Assembly (NCBI GenBank): GCA_050251035.1
Contig: JBFWNN010000017.1
Coordinates: 24,193-88,192 of the forward strand
Direction of reading: 5' to 3'
Length of the DNA stretch: 64,000 nucleotides
From: Taklimakanibacter sp050251035
Lineage (GTDB): Bacteria; Pseudomonadota; Alphaproteobacteria; Rhizobiales; Aestuariivirgaceae
Shown here: positions 41,901 to 50,989 of the stretch, one piece after another
How positions within the stretch are numbered: position 1 is the first letter of the stretch
Layout of the letters: each line of letters begins with the position of its first letter
Translations under genes and position numbers: made by a program
The notes under the pieces: model-generated
What the model was told of the DNA's origin: nothing
Databases searched by the model: none
The model's input: only the letters and a program-made list of their open reading frames with translations

Positions 41901-42808
41901 ACGCTGGGATCCGCAATTCTGCGCGTATCCGACAGCCTCGCCAGCAAACGCCGCACCAGCGGATTTTCCGCAGCCCCTCTCTGGCTCACCGCATAGAAGG
42001 TCGAATCGTAGCTCAGCCGCGCATCGCACAGGCGGCGCAATGCGCCGCGCGCTACCCAGGTCGCGGCATAATGAGCCGGCAGATAGCCGATGAAGCCGCC
42101 CGACAATATGAGGATGAGCTGCGCCTCCATCATCTCGACCGTAGCGTCCGCCTGGCGATGGCCGAGGCGCTTCAAATCCTGGCTGTGCAGATAGCCGCGC
42201 GCGACGATGGCATGGCGCGGCAGATGGCGCTCGGCCGTGTCGTCGTCCTTGTCGAACAAGGGATGGCTGCTGGCGCAATAGAGCGACTGGCGCTCGGTGG
42301 CGAGCGGCACATAAGCCAGCTCGGAGCGCTTGGTGAGGCTCGGCACGATGATGATGTCGCGGGCGCCCGAGACGAGCTGCGCCTCGAGCTCCTCCGGCCC
42401 CGCCACCATGAAGTCGATCAGGATCGCGGGCGCGCCCTGGCGGAAATCGCCCAGGATCTTCGCCAGGCCGATCCCGTCATTGGTCGACAGCGCATCGACG
42501 GCGCCGAGCTTCACCACCCGCTTCAGGTTGAGCGACACGGTGCCGGCGGTGTTGCAGAAGCGGTCGACCGCCTCGAACAGATCATGCGATGCTTCATAGA
42601 CGTTGCGCCCGGCTTCGGTCAGCGCGAAGCCGGCGCGGCCGCGCCGGCACAGGCGCACGCCCAGGCGCGCCTCGAGCTCGGCCAGGCTGGTCGAGATGCG
42701 CGACTGGCTGAGATCGAGGACGAGCTGCGCGCCGGCCAGGCCCTGCGCTTCCACGATGACGCGAAAGATGCGGATGAGCCGCAAGTCGATGTCGAGGAGC
42801 TGGCGCAT
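41879..42808 (-). CDS. LysR family transcriptional regulator
   Basis: A 309-residue LysR protein: DIDLRLIRIFRVIVEAQGLA then DLSQSRISTSLAELEARLGV as HTH, and an effector domain containing GRNVYEASHDLFEAVD linker and GGFIGYLPAHYAATWV. GGAAG lies 6 nt upstream of the ATG. It is divergent from the SsuA-type binding protein gene; its 3' end overlaps the sugar ATPase gene by 22 bp in convergent orientation. Confidence 0.9.
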   Translation of the reverse strand: MRQLLDIDLRLIRIFRVIVEAQGLAGAQLVLDLSQSRISTSLAELEARLGVRLCRRGRAGFALTEAGRNVYEASHDLFEAVDRFCNTAGTVSLNLKRVVKLGAVDALSTNDGIGLAKILGDFRQGAPAILIDFMVAGPEELEAQLVSGARDIIIVPSLTKRSELAYVPLATERQSLYCASSHPLFDKDDDTAERHLPRHAIVARGYLHSQDLKRLGHRQADATVEMMEAQLILILSGGFIGYLPAHYAATWVARGALRRLCDARLSYDSTFYAVSQRGAAENPLVRRLLARLSDTRRIADPSVQSALPA

Positions 42809-42834
42809 CGATACTTCCGTTTTCCCAATGTAAC

Positions 42835-42881
42835 CATCTTATCTTGCCTCTTTTCCGGGTGTTTCGGAAGCCCATAAGATG
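42835..42881. promoter_or_regulatory. Inverted repeat CATCTTAT-N31-ATAAGATG in LysR/SBP divergent promoter
   Basis: Perfect 8-bp arms at 42835-42842 and 42874-42881, in the 181-bp region between the divergent LysR and SsuA-type genes. Two half-sites at this distance are consistent with the recognition and activation sites of a LysR tetramer. Binding is inference. Confidence 0.5.
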
Positions 42882-42989
42882 CCGGGCAAAGAGAGGGCGG
42901 CCCGGAATCCGGACCACCGCCCCCATGTCTATGCCGATGTGTAGAGAAACCAGGCGCGCCACCGAGCGCGTCGGACAGGGAGGACGACA

Positions 42990-44000
42990 ATGCCGAAGAT
43001 TCTCAAGACGTTGTTCATGTGCCTGACGGCCGCCATGGCGGTCGCGGGGCTGGCCGGCGCGGCCCAGGCCGCGGTCGGCAACCCGACCAAGGTCACCTGC
43101 ATGTATCCGGTCTGGGTGGGCTTCGGGCCCGTCCATCTCGCCAATGAGCTCGGCTACTTCAAGGAAGAGGGCATCGAGGTCGAGGAGATCCTCGACGACG
43201 ACATGCCCAATGCGGTCGCCGCCATGGAGCGCGGCGACATCGACTGCTATCTGCGCACCGTCGGCGAATATCAGGGCCTCGGCCGGCGCAAGGAGACGCA
43301 GGGCATCATCATCGGCACGATCGATCTGTCGACCGGCGGCGACGGCTGGGCGGCCGATCAGTCGATCAAGTCGGTCTGCGACCTCAAGGGCAAGTCCATC
43401 GCGGTCGAGCCGAACCTGCCGGCGCGCCTCATCATGCAGATGGCGCTCAAGAAGGAGTGCAACCTGTCGATCAAGGACACGACCCTCGCCGACATCGCGG
43501 CGGCCGACGCCATCGGCATCTTCAGCGATCCCAAGGTGGCGGCGGTCGGCACCTATGAGCCGGTGCTGAGCCAGGTGGTCGCGGCGCACAAGGAGCGCGG
43601 CGCCCATGTGCTCGTCTCTTCCAAGGACCAGAAGGACCTGATCCTCGACATCGTCATGGCGCATACGGGCGAGCTCAAGGCGAACCCGGATAAATATGTG
43701 AAGTTCCTGCGCGCTATCTATCGCGCCGTCGACTATTTCAACAGCAACCAGGAGGCGGCGATCCCGATCATCGCCAAGCATTTCTCGATCACCGCCGACG
43801 ACTTCAAGGGGACGCTGCCGAACTTCCGCTACACGCCGCTGGCCGAGTCCAAGGACTTCATCGGCACGGTCGACAAGGAAGGCCGCATCTATCCGATCTT
43901 CGAGGAGACCATGGAGCTCAATCTCGAATTCGGCTCGTCCGACGTGAAGTTGATTCCTCAGGACCATATCGACCGGACCATCATCAACAAGCTGCAATGA
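42990..44000 (+). CDS. ABC transporter substrate-binding protein, NMT1/SsuA/TauA-like
   Basis: A 336-residue binding protein with signal peptide (hydrophobic stretch TLFMCLTAAMAVAGLAGAAQ; cleavage near AQA-AV) and the family motif YPVWVGFGPVHLANELGYFK, plus GDIDCYLRTVGEY. The class carries sulfonates, nitrate, thiamine precursors, hydantoins and aromatic amides. GGGAGGA sits 6 nt upstream of the ATG. With the permease and ATPase that follow it makes a complete importer. Confidence 0.9.
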   Translation: MPKILKTLFMCLTAAMAVAGLAGAAQAAVGNPTKVTCMYPVWVGFGPVHLANELGYFKEEGIEVEEILDDDMPNAVAAMERGDIDCYLRTVGEYQGLGRRKETQGIIIGTIDLSTGGDGWAADQSIKSVCDLKGKSIAVEPNLPARLIMQMALKKECNLSIKDTTLADIAAADAIGIFSDPKVAAVGTYEPVLSQVVAAHKERGAHVLVSSKDQKDLILDIVMAHTGELKANPDKYVKFLRAIYRAVDYFNSNQEAAIPIIAKHFSITADDFKGTLPNFRYTPLAESKDFIGTVDKEGRIYPIFEETMELNLEFGSSDVKLIPQDHIDRTIINKLQ

Positions 44001-44062
44001 AGCTTTCCCCGGGATGACGGACGCGCAGAGACCAGCGATTTCGGATGCTATGGTCTTCTAGC

Positions 44063-44932
44063 ATGGCCACGACACGTAGCGACGCCAAACCGAAGACGGA
44101 AGACCACGCCGCCGCGCCGGCGAGGGCCCGGGACAAACGCGGCGCGGCCTGGCGGGAGCTCTTCGCCTTCCGCGCCGCGGCGCAGCCCCGGCCTGAGCTG
44201 TGGCTCAGCATCGGCGCCTTTCTCCTGGTGCTCGTTCTGTGGACGCTGGTGGCCGAACTGGGCCTGGTCCAGCCGCAGTTCCTACCGTCGCCGCGCGCCG
44301 TCGTCGCCGCCTGGGCAAGGCTCTTCACCGAGGCCGGCTATGTCGGCGACATCGGCATCAGCATCGGGCGCGTCTGGGCCGCCTTCCTCGCGTCCGCCGT
44401 CATCGCCATCCCGCTCGGCATCTTGATGAGCGGCTATCGCGTCATCACCGCGGTGACCGAGCCCCTCATCGACTTCATCCGCTATCTGCCGGTGCCGGCG
44501 CTGGTGCCCCTGACCCTCATCTGGCTCGGCATCGGCGAAGGCTCGAAGATCACACTCCTGTGGATCGGCACCTTCTTCCAGCTCATCCTCCTCATCGCCG
44601 ATGATGCGCGGCGGGTGCCCAAGGAATTCATCGAGACCGGGCGCACGCTCGGCGCCTCCGATACCGCGCTCATGAAGGACGTGCTGCTCCGGGCGATGCT
44701 GCCCAACATGGTCGACAGCCTGAGAGTCACGCTCGGCTGGTGCTGGACCTATCTGCTGGTCGCGGAGATCGTCGCCTCGAGCTCCGGCATCGGCTATGAA
44801 TTGTGGACGGCGCGGCGCTACGGCAAGACGCCCGAGGTCTTCGCCGGCATCCTCACCATCGGCATCATCGGCCTCGCCTCCGACCAGGCGATCCGCATGC
44901 TGCACCGGCGCTGGTTCAGGTATCTGCAATGA
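44063..44932 (+). CDS. ABC transporter permease, SsuC/TauC-like
   Basis: A 289-residue permease with six helices: PSPRAVVAAWARLF, LIDFIRYLPVPALVPLTLIW and the EAA-like loop IETGRTLGASDTALMKDVLL. ATG 44063 is chosen; 44045 is in frame but neither has a clear ribosome binding site. It overlaps the ATPase gene by 4 bp. Confidence 0.9.
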   Translation: MATTRSDAKPKTEDHAAAPARARDKRGAAWRELFAFRAAAQPRPELWLSIGAFLLVLVLWTLVAELGLVQPQFLPSPRAVVAAWARLFTEAGYVGDIGISIGRVWAAFLASAVIAIPLGILMSGYRVITAVTEPLIDFIRYLPVPALVPLTLIWLGIGEGSKITLLWIGTFFQLILLIADDARRVPKEFIETGRTLGASDTALMKDVLLRAMLPNMVDSLRVTLGWCWTYLLVAEIVASSSGIGYELWTARRYGKTPEVFAGILTIGIIGLASDQAIRMLHRRWFRYLQ

Positions 44933-45741
44933 GCGCCGCCATGCCGAAGGAGAGCTTCATCCGCATCAGCGATGTCGCCAAGGAATTCGCCGCACCCGAC
45001 GGCGGCGTCATCCCGGTCGTCCAGCCGCTGTCGATCGACATCAAGGACGGCGAGTTCGTCGTCTTCGTCGGGCCCTCGGGCTGCGGCAAGACGACGGTGA
45101 TGCGCATGGTCGGCGGCCTCGAAAGGCCGACGTCGGGCGAAATTCATCTCAATGGCCGGCGCGTCGAGGGGCCGAGCCGCGACAAGGGCATGGTGTTCCA
45201 GTCCTATTCGTCCTTCCCCTGGCTCACCGTGCTGGGCAATATCCGCTTCGGGCTCAAATATCGCGACGACGTCTCCGCGCCGGAGAAAGAGCGCATCGCC
45301 CGGCACTATCTCGACCTCGTCGGCCTCACCCCCTTCGCCGACTACACGATCAACCGCATATCGGGCGGCATGCGCCAGCGCGTGGCGATCGCCCGCACGC
45401 TCGCCGCCAATCCGCTGGTGCTCCTGATGGACGAGCCTTTCGGCGCGCTCGACGCCTTGAGCCGCGAGCGCCTGCAGATCCAGCTCATGGCTCTCCGACG
45501 CGCCGAGCGCAAGACCGTCATCTTCGTCACCCATGACGTCGACGAGGCGGTGCTGCTCGCCGACCGCATCGTCGTCTTCTCGGCCCGCCCGGCGCGCATC
45601 CTCGCCGACATCCCGGTCAGCGCCACGCTGCCCGAGAAGCGTGGCCTCGACATTCTCGACATGGCGGAATTCCGCAAGATCCGCCGCGACGTGCTGGCGC
45701 TGATCCGCAACGAGGAAAACGACCTGGAGGCGGCAGAATAA
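44929..45741 (+). CDS. ABC transporter ATP-binding protein, SsuB/TauB-like
   Basis: A 270-residue ATPase: Walker A GPSGCGKTTVMRMVGGL, Q-loop VFQSYSSFPWLTVLGNIRFG (the SFPWLTV form is characteristic of this branch), signature ISGGMRQRVAIARTLAA, Walker B VLLMDEPFGALD and the H-loop VTHDVDEAVLLADRI. ATG overlaps the permease stop; its own stop overlaps the next gene's ATG by 1 bp. Confidence 0.93.
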   Translation: MSAAMPKESFIRISDVAKEFAAPDGGVIPVVQPLSIDIKDGEFVVFVGPSGCGKTTVMRMVGGLERPTSGEIHLNGRRVEGPSRDKGMVFQSYSSFPWLTVLGNIRFGLKYRDDVSAPEKERIARHYLDLVGLTPFADYTINRISGGMRQRVAIARTLAANPLVLLMDEPFGALDALSRERLQIQLMALRRAERKTVIFVTHDVDEAVLLADRIVVFSARPARILADIPVSATLPEKRGLDILDMAEFRKIRRDVLALIRNEENDLEAAE

Positions 45742-46517
45742 TGGGAGCATTCGACTTCACCCAAAAGCGCGTCCTGGTCACGGGGGCGAGCCACGGCATC
45801 GGCTATGCGGTGGCGGAAGGCTTCGTCCGCGCCGGCGCCGAAGTAGCTATCCTGTCGAGCACGGCCGACATCGAGGCGGCGGCGGCGAAGCTGTCGGCCG
45901 CGACCGGCCACAAGATCAAAGGCCTCGTTTGCGACATCACCGACCGCGAGCAGGTGCGCCGGGCGGTGGGTGGGCTCGGCGCCCTCGACGTCCTCGTCAA
46001 CAATGCCGGGCTCGAGCGCCTGACGCCGATGCATGAAGAGGGCGATGAGGTCGAGCGGCTCTTCGCCCGCATCATCGAGATCAATCTCATCGGCACCTAT
46101 TATGTGACGCGCGAGGCTCTGAGGCAGATGCCGGAGGGCGCCAACATCATCATCACCGCCTCGATCTGGTCGAAGAGCGCCGCGGCCGATTTCGCCGCCT
46201 ATGTCACCTCGAAGCACGGCAATCTCGGCTTCATGCGGGTGCTCGCCAAGGAACTGGGCCCGCGCCGGATCCGGGTCAATGCCGTCTGCCCCGGCTGGGT
46301 CAGGACGCGCGCCGCCTTGCGCTCGCTCACCGAGGTCTCGGCCCGCGCCAGGGTGAGTGAAGACGACATGCTCGACCAGATTCTCGCCGGGCAAGCCCTG
46401 CCCGGCCTCATGGAGCCTGAAGACGTGGCCAATCTCTATCTGTTCCTCGCCTCCGACCTCGCCAAGAACATCACCGGCCAGGCCGTCAATGTCGACCGCG
46501 GCGAGGTGATGGCATGA
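45741..46517 (+). CDS. Short-chain dehydrogenase/reductase
   Basis: A 258-residue SDR with VLVTGASHGIGYAVAEGFVR, NNAGLERLTP, TASIWSKSAAADFAAYVTSK and a NITGQAVNVDRGEV end. It begins in the stop codon of the ATPase and overlaps the second SDR by 4 bp, so it belongs to the importer operon. Probably oxidises a hydroxyl of the imported compound or its breakdown product. Confidence 0.9.
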   Translation: MGAFDFTQKRVLVTGASHGIGYAVAEGFVRAGAEVAILSSTADIEAAAAKLSAATGHKIKGLVCDITDREQVRRAVGGLGALDVLVNNAGLERLTPMHEEGDEVERLFARIIEINLIGTYYVTREALRQMPEGANIIITASIWSKSAAADFAAYVTSKHGNLGFMRVLAKELGPRRIRVNAVCPGWVRTRAALRSLTEVSARARVSEDDMLDQILAGQALPGLMEPEDVANLYLFLASDLAKNITGQAVNVDRGEVMA

Positions 46518-47230
46518 CCCGGGCTCTCGCCGGCAAGCGGGCCGTCGTCACCGGCGGCGCCAGCGGCATCGGGCTCGCCATCGCCAAGGCTTTCGCCACC
46601 GAGGGCGCCCAGGTGACGATCGCCGACCGTGCCGGCACAAGGATCCTAGGCATCGAGTCTGTGAGCGTCGATGTCGCCAACGAGATCGAGGTCAGAAGCC
46701 TGTTCGACAAGCTCACGCAGCAAGGCGGCGTCGACATCCTGGTCAATTGCGCCGGCATATTGATCGAGAGGCCGCTGCTCGACACCAGCGTCGCGGATTT
46801 CGACCGGCTGATGGGCGTCAATCTCAAGGGCGTGTTCCTCGCCGGTCGCGAGGCGATCCGGCTCATGGTGGCGCAGGAACGCGGCGGACGGGTCATCAAC
46901 ATCGCCTCCGAGCTCGCTTATCTCGGGCGCGAGAACTGCTCGCTCTACTGCGCCTCGAAAGGCGGCGTCGTGTCGCTGACGCGCGCCTGGGCGCGCGAAT
47001 TCGCGCCGCACATACTGGTCAACTCGATCGCGCCCGGCCCCACCGACACGCCGATGCTCGGCATCGACTCCACCTCGCCCGAGACGCTCGCCAAGGAATC
47101 GCAGAATCCCCTGGGCCGCCTCGGGCGGCCGGAGGAGATCGCCGCCGTCGCGGTCTTTCTCGCCGGACCCGGCGCGACCTTCATGACCGGCCAATGCGTC
47201 AGCCCCAATGGCGGCGCGGCAATGTTCTGA
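46514..47230 (+). CDS. Short-chain dehydrogenase/reductase
   Basis: A 238-residue SDR: VVTGGASGIGLAIAKAFATE, NCAGILIERPLL, NIASELAYLGRENCSLYCAS followed by Lys, and MTGQCVSPNGGAAMF. It is short because the usual loop after the second beta strand (ADRAGTRILGIESVSVDVAN) is trimmed. Co-translated with the upstream SDR (ATGA overlap). Two tandem SDRs suggest successive oxidations or two stereochemical forms. Confidence 0.9.
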   Translation: MTRALAGKRAVVTGGASGIGLAIAKAFATEGAQVTIADRAGTRILGIESVSVDVANEIEVRSLFDKLTQQGGVDILVNCAGILIERPLLDTSVADFDRLMGVNLKGVFLAGREAIRLMVAQERGGRVINIASELAYLGRENCSLYCASKGGVVSLTRAWAREFAPHILVNSIAPGPTDTPMLGIDSTSPETLAKESQNPLGRLGRPEEIAAVAVFLAGPGATFMTGQCVSPNGGAAMF

Positions 47231-47243
47231 TGTTCCCCTTATT

Positions 47244-47338
47244 CGTCATGGCCGGGCCCCGACCCGGCCATCCAGACTCGACACCACGCAGCTTTTGCAC
47301 GGATCGACTGGATGGCCGCCTCGAGGGCGGCCATGACG
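47244..47338. repeat. Palindromic intergenic repeat element
   Basis: A 95-bp element bounded by CGTCATGGCC (47244-47253) and its reverse complement GGCCATGACG (47329-47338). Each end forms its own hairpin: ATGGCCGGG with CCCGGCCAT on the left, and ATGGCCGCC-tcga-GGGCGGCCAT on the right. This is the layout of small dispersed palindromic repeats of rhizobial genomes. It lies between the SDR and ureohydrolase genes and may act in mRNA processing or termination. Confidence 0.7.
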
Positions 47339-47399
47339 GGTCAGAGGACAGGGGTCTCAGGGTTGTCGGGCGGCCACTCATCCGCAAATGGAGCCACAC

Positions 47400-48356
47400 A
47401 TGAACAACAAGGCAAACAACGCCGACTTCCAGCCGCTCGATTCAGGCACCGTGCCGCGCTTCGCCGGCTTCCCGACCTTCATGCGGCTGCCCATCGCCGA
47501 GCCCGACCAGGTCGACATCGCCCTCGTCGGCGTGCCCTTCGACGGCGGCACGACCAACCGCACCGGCGCCCGCCACGGGCCGCGCGAGATCCGCAGCCAG
47601 TCGAGCCTGGTGCGCCGCGTCCATCATGTCACCGGCCTCTCGCCCTTCGACCGGGCCAGATGCGGCGATTGCGGCGATGCACCGGTCAACCCGCTCGACC
47701 TCATGGCGAGCCTCGCCGGCATCGAGGCGTTCTTCACCCGCATCCACAGAGCGCGCGCCCGGCCGCTGACGGCGGGCGGCGATCATCTCGTCACCTTGCC
47801 GATCCTCAGGGCGCTGGCGGCGAAGGGGCCGGTCGGCCTCATCCATTTCGACGCCCATTCCGACACCTATGACAGCTTCTTCGGCAATCGCTACAATCAC
47901 GGCACGCCCTTCCGCCGCGCCATCGAGGAAGGCCTGCTCGATCCCAGGCGCATGATCCAGATCGGCATCAGGGGCGCCATCTCCGATGCCGGCAATTACG
48001 ACTACGCCCGCGACCAGGGCGTGCGCATCGTCTTCATCGAGGAATTCGCCGAGCGCGGCGTGAAGGCGGTGATGGCGGAAGCGCGCCAGCTCGTCGGCGA
48101 CCGGCCGACCTATGTCTCCTTCGACATCGATGCGCTCGATCCCTCGATCGCGCCCGGCACCGGCACGCCCGAGATCGGCGGCATCACCACGCGCGAGGCG
48201 CAGGCGCTGGTGCGCCTGCTCGACGGCGTCGACATCATCGGCGCTGACCTCGTCGAAGTCTCCCCGCCGCTCGATCCGACCGGCGCCACGGCGCTCGCCG
48301 GCGCCACGATGATGTTCGAATTGCTGTGCGTGATGGCGAGCGCCGGCGCGCGCTGA
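47400..48356 (+). CDS. Agmatinase/ureohydrolase family protein (copy 1)
   Basis: A 318-residue ureohydrolase. All manganese-site motifs are present: GGDHLVTLP, HFDAHSDTYD and SFDIDALDPSIAPGTGTPEI. The family hydrolyses guanidino compounds (agmatine, guanidinobutyrate, guanidinopropionate, formiminoglutamate) to urea or formamide plus an amine. ATG 47400 has GGAG 8 nt upstream; 47388 is an in-frame alternative. It follows two SDRs after a palindromic repeat. A paralogue lies at 62897. Confidence 0.92.
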   Translation: MNNKANNADFQPLDSGTVPRFAGFPTFMRLPIAEPDQVDIALVGVPFDGGTTNRTGARHGPREIRSQSSLVRRVHHVTGLSPFDRARCGDCGDAPVNPLDLMASLAGIEAFFTRIHRARARPLTAGGDHLVTLPILRALAAKGPVGLIHFDAHSDTYDSFFGNRYNHGTPFRRAIEEGLLDPRRMIQIGIRGAISDAGNYDYARDQGVRIVFIEEFAERGVKAVMAEARQLVGDRPTYVSFDIDALDPSIAPGTGTPEIGGITTREAQALVRLLDGVDIIGADLVEVSPPLDPTGATALAGATMMFELLCVMASAGAR

Positions 48357-48415
48357 TTGCGGCTTTCGGGAATCGGCGCTTTATTGGCCTCAAAGGGACT
48401 GGCCTGGAGAACAGC

Positions 48416-49657
48416 ATGACGAGCTTGGCGAGACGCGCCTGGGTGGGCGGCGACGTGGAGGACTATGTCGGGGACCTGGCCCGATGGACCGCGACGGAAA
48501 CGGCGGAGACCATAACGGGGCGCATCCAGGCGCTCGCCGCCGAGAACAGGCAAATCCACGAGCGCCAATGCGTCAATCTCAATCCCGCCACCAACACGAT
48601 GAACCCCAGGGCCGAGGCGCTCCTCGCGCAGGGCCTGGGCTCGCGCCCCTCGCTCGGCTATCCCTCGCAGAAATACGAGATGGGCCTCGAGGCCATCGAG
48701 AAGATCGAGGTCATCGCGGCGGCGCTCGCGGCCGAGATCTTCCAGGCGCGCTTCGCCGAGATCAGGGTCGGCTCGGGCGCGCTCGCCAATCTCTATGCCT
48801 TCATGGCGACGACGAAGCCCGGCGATGCGATCATCGTGCCGCCGGCTGCGATCGGCGGCCATGTGACCCATCACGGCGCCGGCGCCGCCGGCCTCTATGG
48901 CTTGCGCATCCATGAGACGCCCGTCGATGCCGCGACCTATGCGATCGACATCGCGAAGCTCAAGGCGATGGCGCGCGCCGTCCGCCCGAAGCTCATCACG
49001 CTGGGCGGCAGCCTCAATCTCTTCCCCTGGGACGTCAAGGCCGTGCGCGCCATCGCCGACGAGGTCGGCGCCCGCATCCTGTTCGATGCGGCGCATCTCT
49101 GCGGCATGATCGCCGGGCGCATATGGGCCAATCCCCTCGCCGAGGGCGCCGATCTCATGACCATGAGCACCTATAAGAGCCTCGGCGGCCCGGCCGGCGG
49201 GCTGGTGCTGACCAATGACGCGAAGCTCGCCGAGGCGCTCGACCATATCGCCTTTCCCGGCCTCACCGCCAATTTCGACGTGGCGAAATCGGCGGCGCTG
49301 GCGGTGACGCTGCTCGACTGGCGCGACTATGGGCCCCGCTATGCGCAGGCCATGGCCGACACCGCGCAAGCCCTGGCCGCGGCGCTCGCCGCGCGCGGCA
49401 TTCCGGTGTTCGGGACCGATGCCGGCTTCACCCGCTCGCACCAATTCGCCATCCGGGCGCGGGGCTTCGGCGGCGGCCAGACGGTGTCGGCGAAATTGCG
49501 CTTGGCCAATATCCTCGCCTGCGGCATCGGCCTGCCGGAAGCGGAGGTTGTGGGCGACATGAACGGCCTGCGCCTCGGCACACCGGAGATCGTGCGCTGG
49601 GGCATGGGGCCGGAACACATGCAAGAGCTCGCGCAGCTGATCGCCGAAGCGCTCGCC
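48416..49657 (+). CDS. SHMT-like PLP enzyme (3' end lost in assembly gap)
   Basis: At least 414 residues of a fold-type I PLP enzyme most like serine hydroxymethyltransferase: GLGSRPSLGYPSQKYEMGLE, RVGSGALANLYAFMATTKPG, ILFDAAHLCGMIAGRIWANP and the Schiff-base Lys254 in MSTYKSLGGPAGGLVLTND. Differences from true SHMT: the residue before the Lys is Tyr not His, and the N-terminal SENxxS region reads NLNPATNTMNP, lacking the catalytic Glu. So it may be a folate-independent aldolase or related lyase. ATG 48416 has GGAG about 7 nt upstream. The frame runs into the N gap near the expected C-terminus. Confidence 0.82.
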
Positions 49658-49757
49658 NNNNNNNNNNNNNNNNNNNNNNNNNNNNNNNNNNNNNNNNNNN
49701 NNNNNNNNNNNNNNNNNNNNNNNNNNNNNNNNNNNNNNNNNNNNNNNNNNNNNNNNN
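49658..49757. other. Assembly gap (100 N)
   Basis: Exactly 100 unknown bases, the conventional placeholder for a gap of unknown length. It truncates the 3' ends of two convergent genes (SHMT-like on + and M20 amidohydrolase on -). Each is near its family length, so the true gap could be short, but intervening genes cannot be excluded. Confidence 0.98.
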
Positions 49758-50989
49758 GACCCCGCCAGGCGGCGCACCACGTCGAGCAGCACATTGGCGC
49801 CCGCCACCAGATCCATCTCGGGCGTGAACTCCTTCGGATTGTGGCTGATGCCGCCGAGGCTCGGCACGAAGATCATGGCGGCGGGTGCTACCCGCGCCAT
49901 CATCTGGGCGTCGTGGCCGGCGCCCGAGGTCATGCGCCGCGCGCTGAGGCCGCGGGCATCGGCGGCGGCTTCGATATGCGCGACGAGCCCGGAATCGAAC
50001 GTCACCGGCGCGAAACGCGCCAGCCGCTCGGCCGACACCGTAACGCCCTGCTCCGCGGCAACCTTGTCGAGATAGACGGCGAGCGCCTGCTCTTCCTCCT
50101 GGAGACGCGCCTCGTCCGGATCGCGCAGGTCGACCGTGAAACTCGCCCGCGCCGGGATGACATTGATGGCATCGGGCGCGAAGGCGATTGTGCCGACCGT
50201 CGCCACCGTTCCCGAAGTCGAAGCGGACGCGCGCTCATGGAGGAAGGCGATGACGCGCGCCGCGGCGAGACCTGCATCCCGGCGCAAGGCCATGGGCGTC
50301 GTGCCGGCATGGTTGGCGACACCCTCGATGGTGACGCGCTGCCAGGAAATGCCCTGCAGGGTCTCGACCGCGCCGATGGCGAGGCCCTCGCGCTCGAGCA
50401 CCGGGCCCTGCTCGATATGGAGCTCGAGATAGGCGTGCGGCGTGAGGAAGCCCGGCTCCTCCGGTCCGGCATAGCCGATGCGCGCCAGTTCGTCGCCCAG
50501 CCGGCTGCCGTCCGTGCCGATGACGGAGAGCGCCGCATCGGCCGCGAGCCCGCCCGCATGGACGAGCGATCCCATCATGTCGGGGGCATAGCGCACGCCC
50601 TCCTCGTTGGTGAAGGCCGCGACCGCGATGGGCCGGCGCGGCGTGAAGCCCGCCTGCCGCAAGGTCTCGACCACCGCGAGGCCGGCCAGCACGCCATAGC
50701 AGCCGTCATAGATGCCGGCATCGATCACCGTGTCGATATGGGAGCCGAGCATCAGCGGCGCGGCCGTGCGGTCCTCCGCCTCGGTCCACAGCGCGAAGAT
50801 ATTGCCGATGCGGTCGATCCTGATCGCGAGCCCCGCCGCCTTCGCCCACTCGACGAAGCGGTCGCGGCCGAGCTTGTCGGCCTCTGAGGCGGCGAGCCGC
50901 GTCAGCCGGCCGTCGGCGCCGCGGCCGATCTCGCCCAATTCGCGCAGGCGTGACAGCAGGCGCTCGCCGTCGACCGCGAGATTGGTCAC
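49758..50989 (-). CDS. M20-family amidohydrolase (N-carbamoyl-L-amino acid hydrolase/allantoate amidohydrolase type; 3' end in gap)
   Basis: About 410 residues of a HyuC/AllC-type hydrolase. Dizinc ligands are intact: GSHIDTVIDAGIYDGCYGVL, TNEEGVRYAPDMMGS, YLELHIEQGPVLE, and SGAGHDAQMMARVAPAAMIF with GISHNPKEFT near the end. The start is GTG at 50989, overlapping the stop of the M24 gene (GTGA). The family removes the carbamoyl or amidine group from N-carbamoyl amino acids or allantoate. Only the last few residues should be missing. Co-directional and coupled with the M24 gene upstream. Confidence 0.9.

Noticed and set aside
48110..50989. Reading frames that run through the 100 N and join two genes
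   Set aside because: The X residues come from undefined sequence. The frames on either side belong to separate convergent genes.
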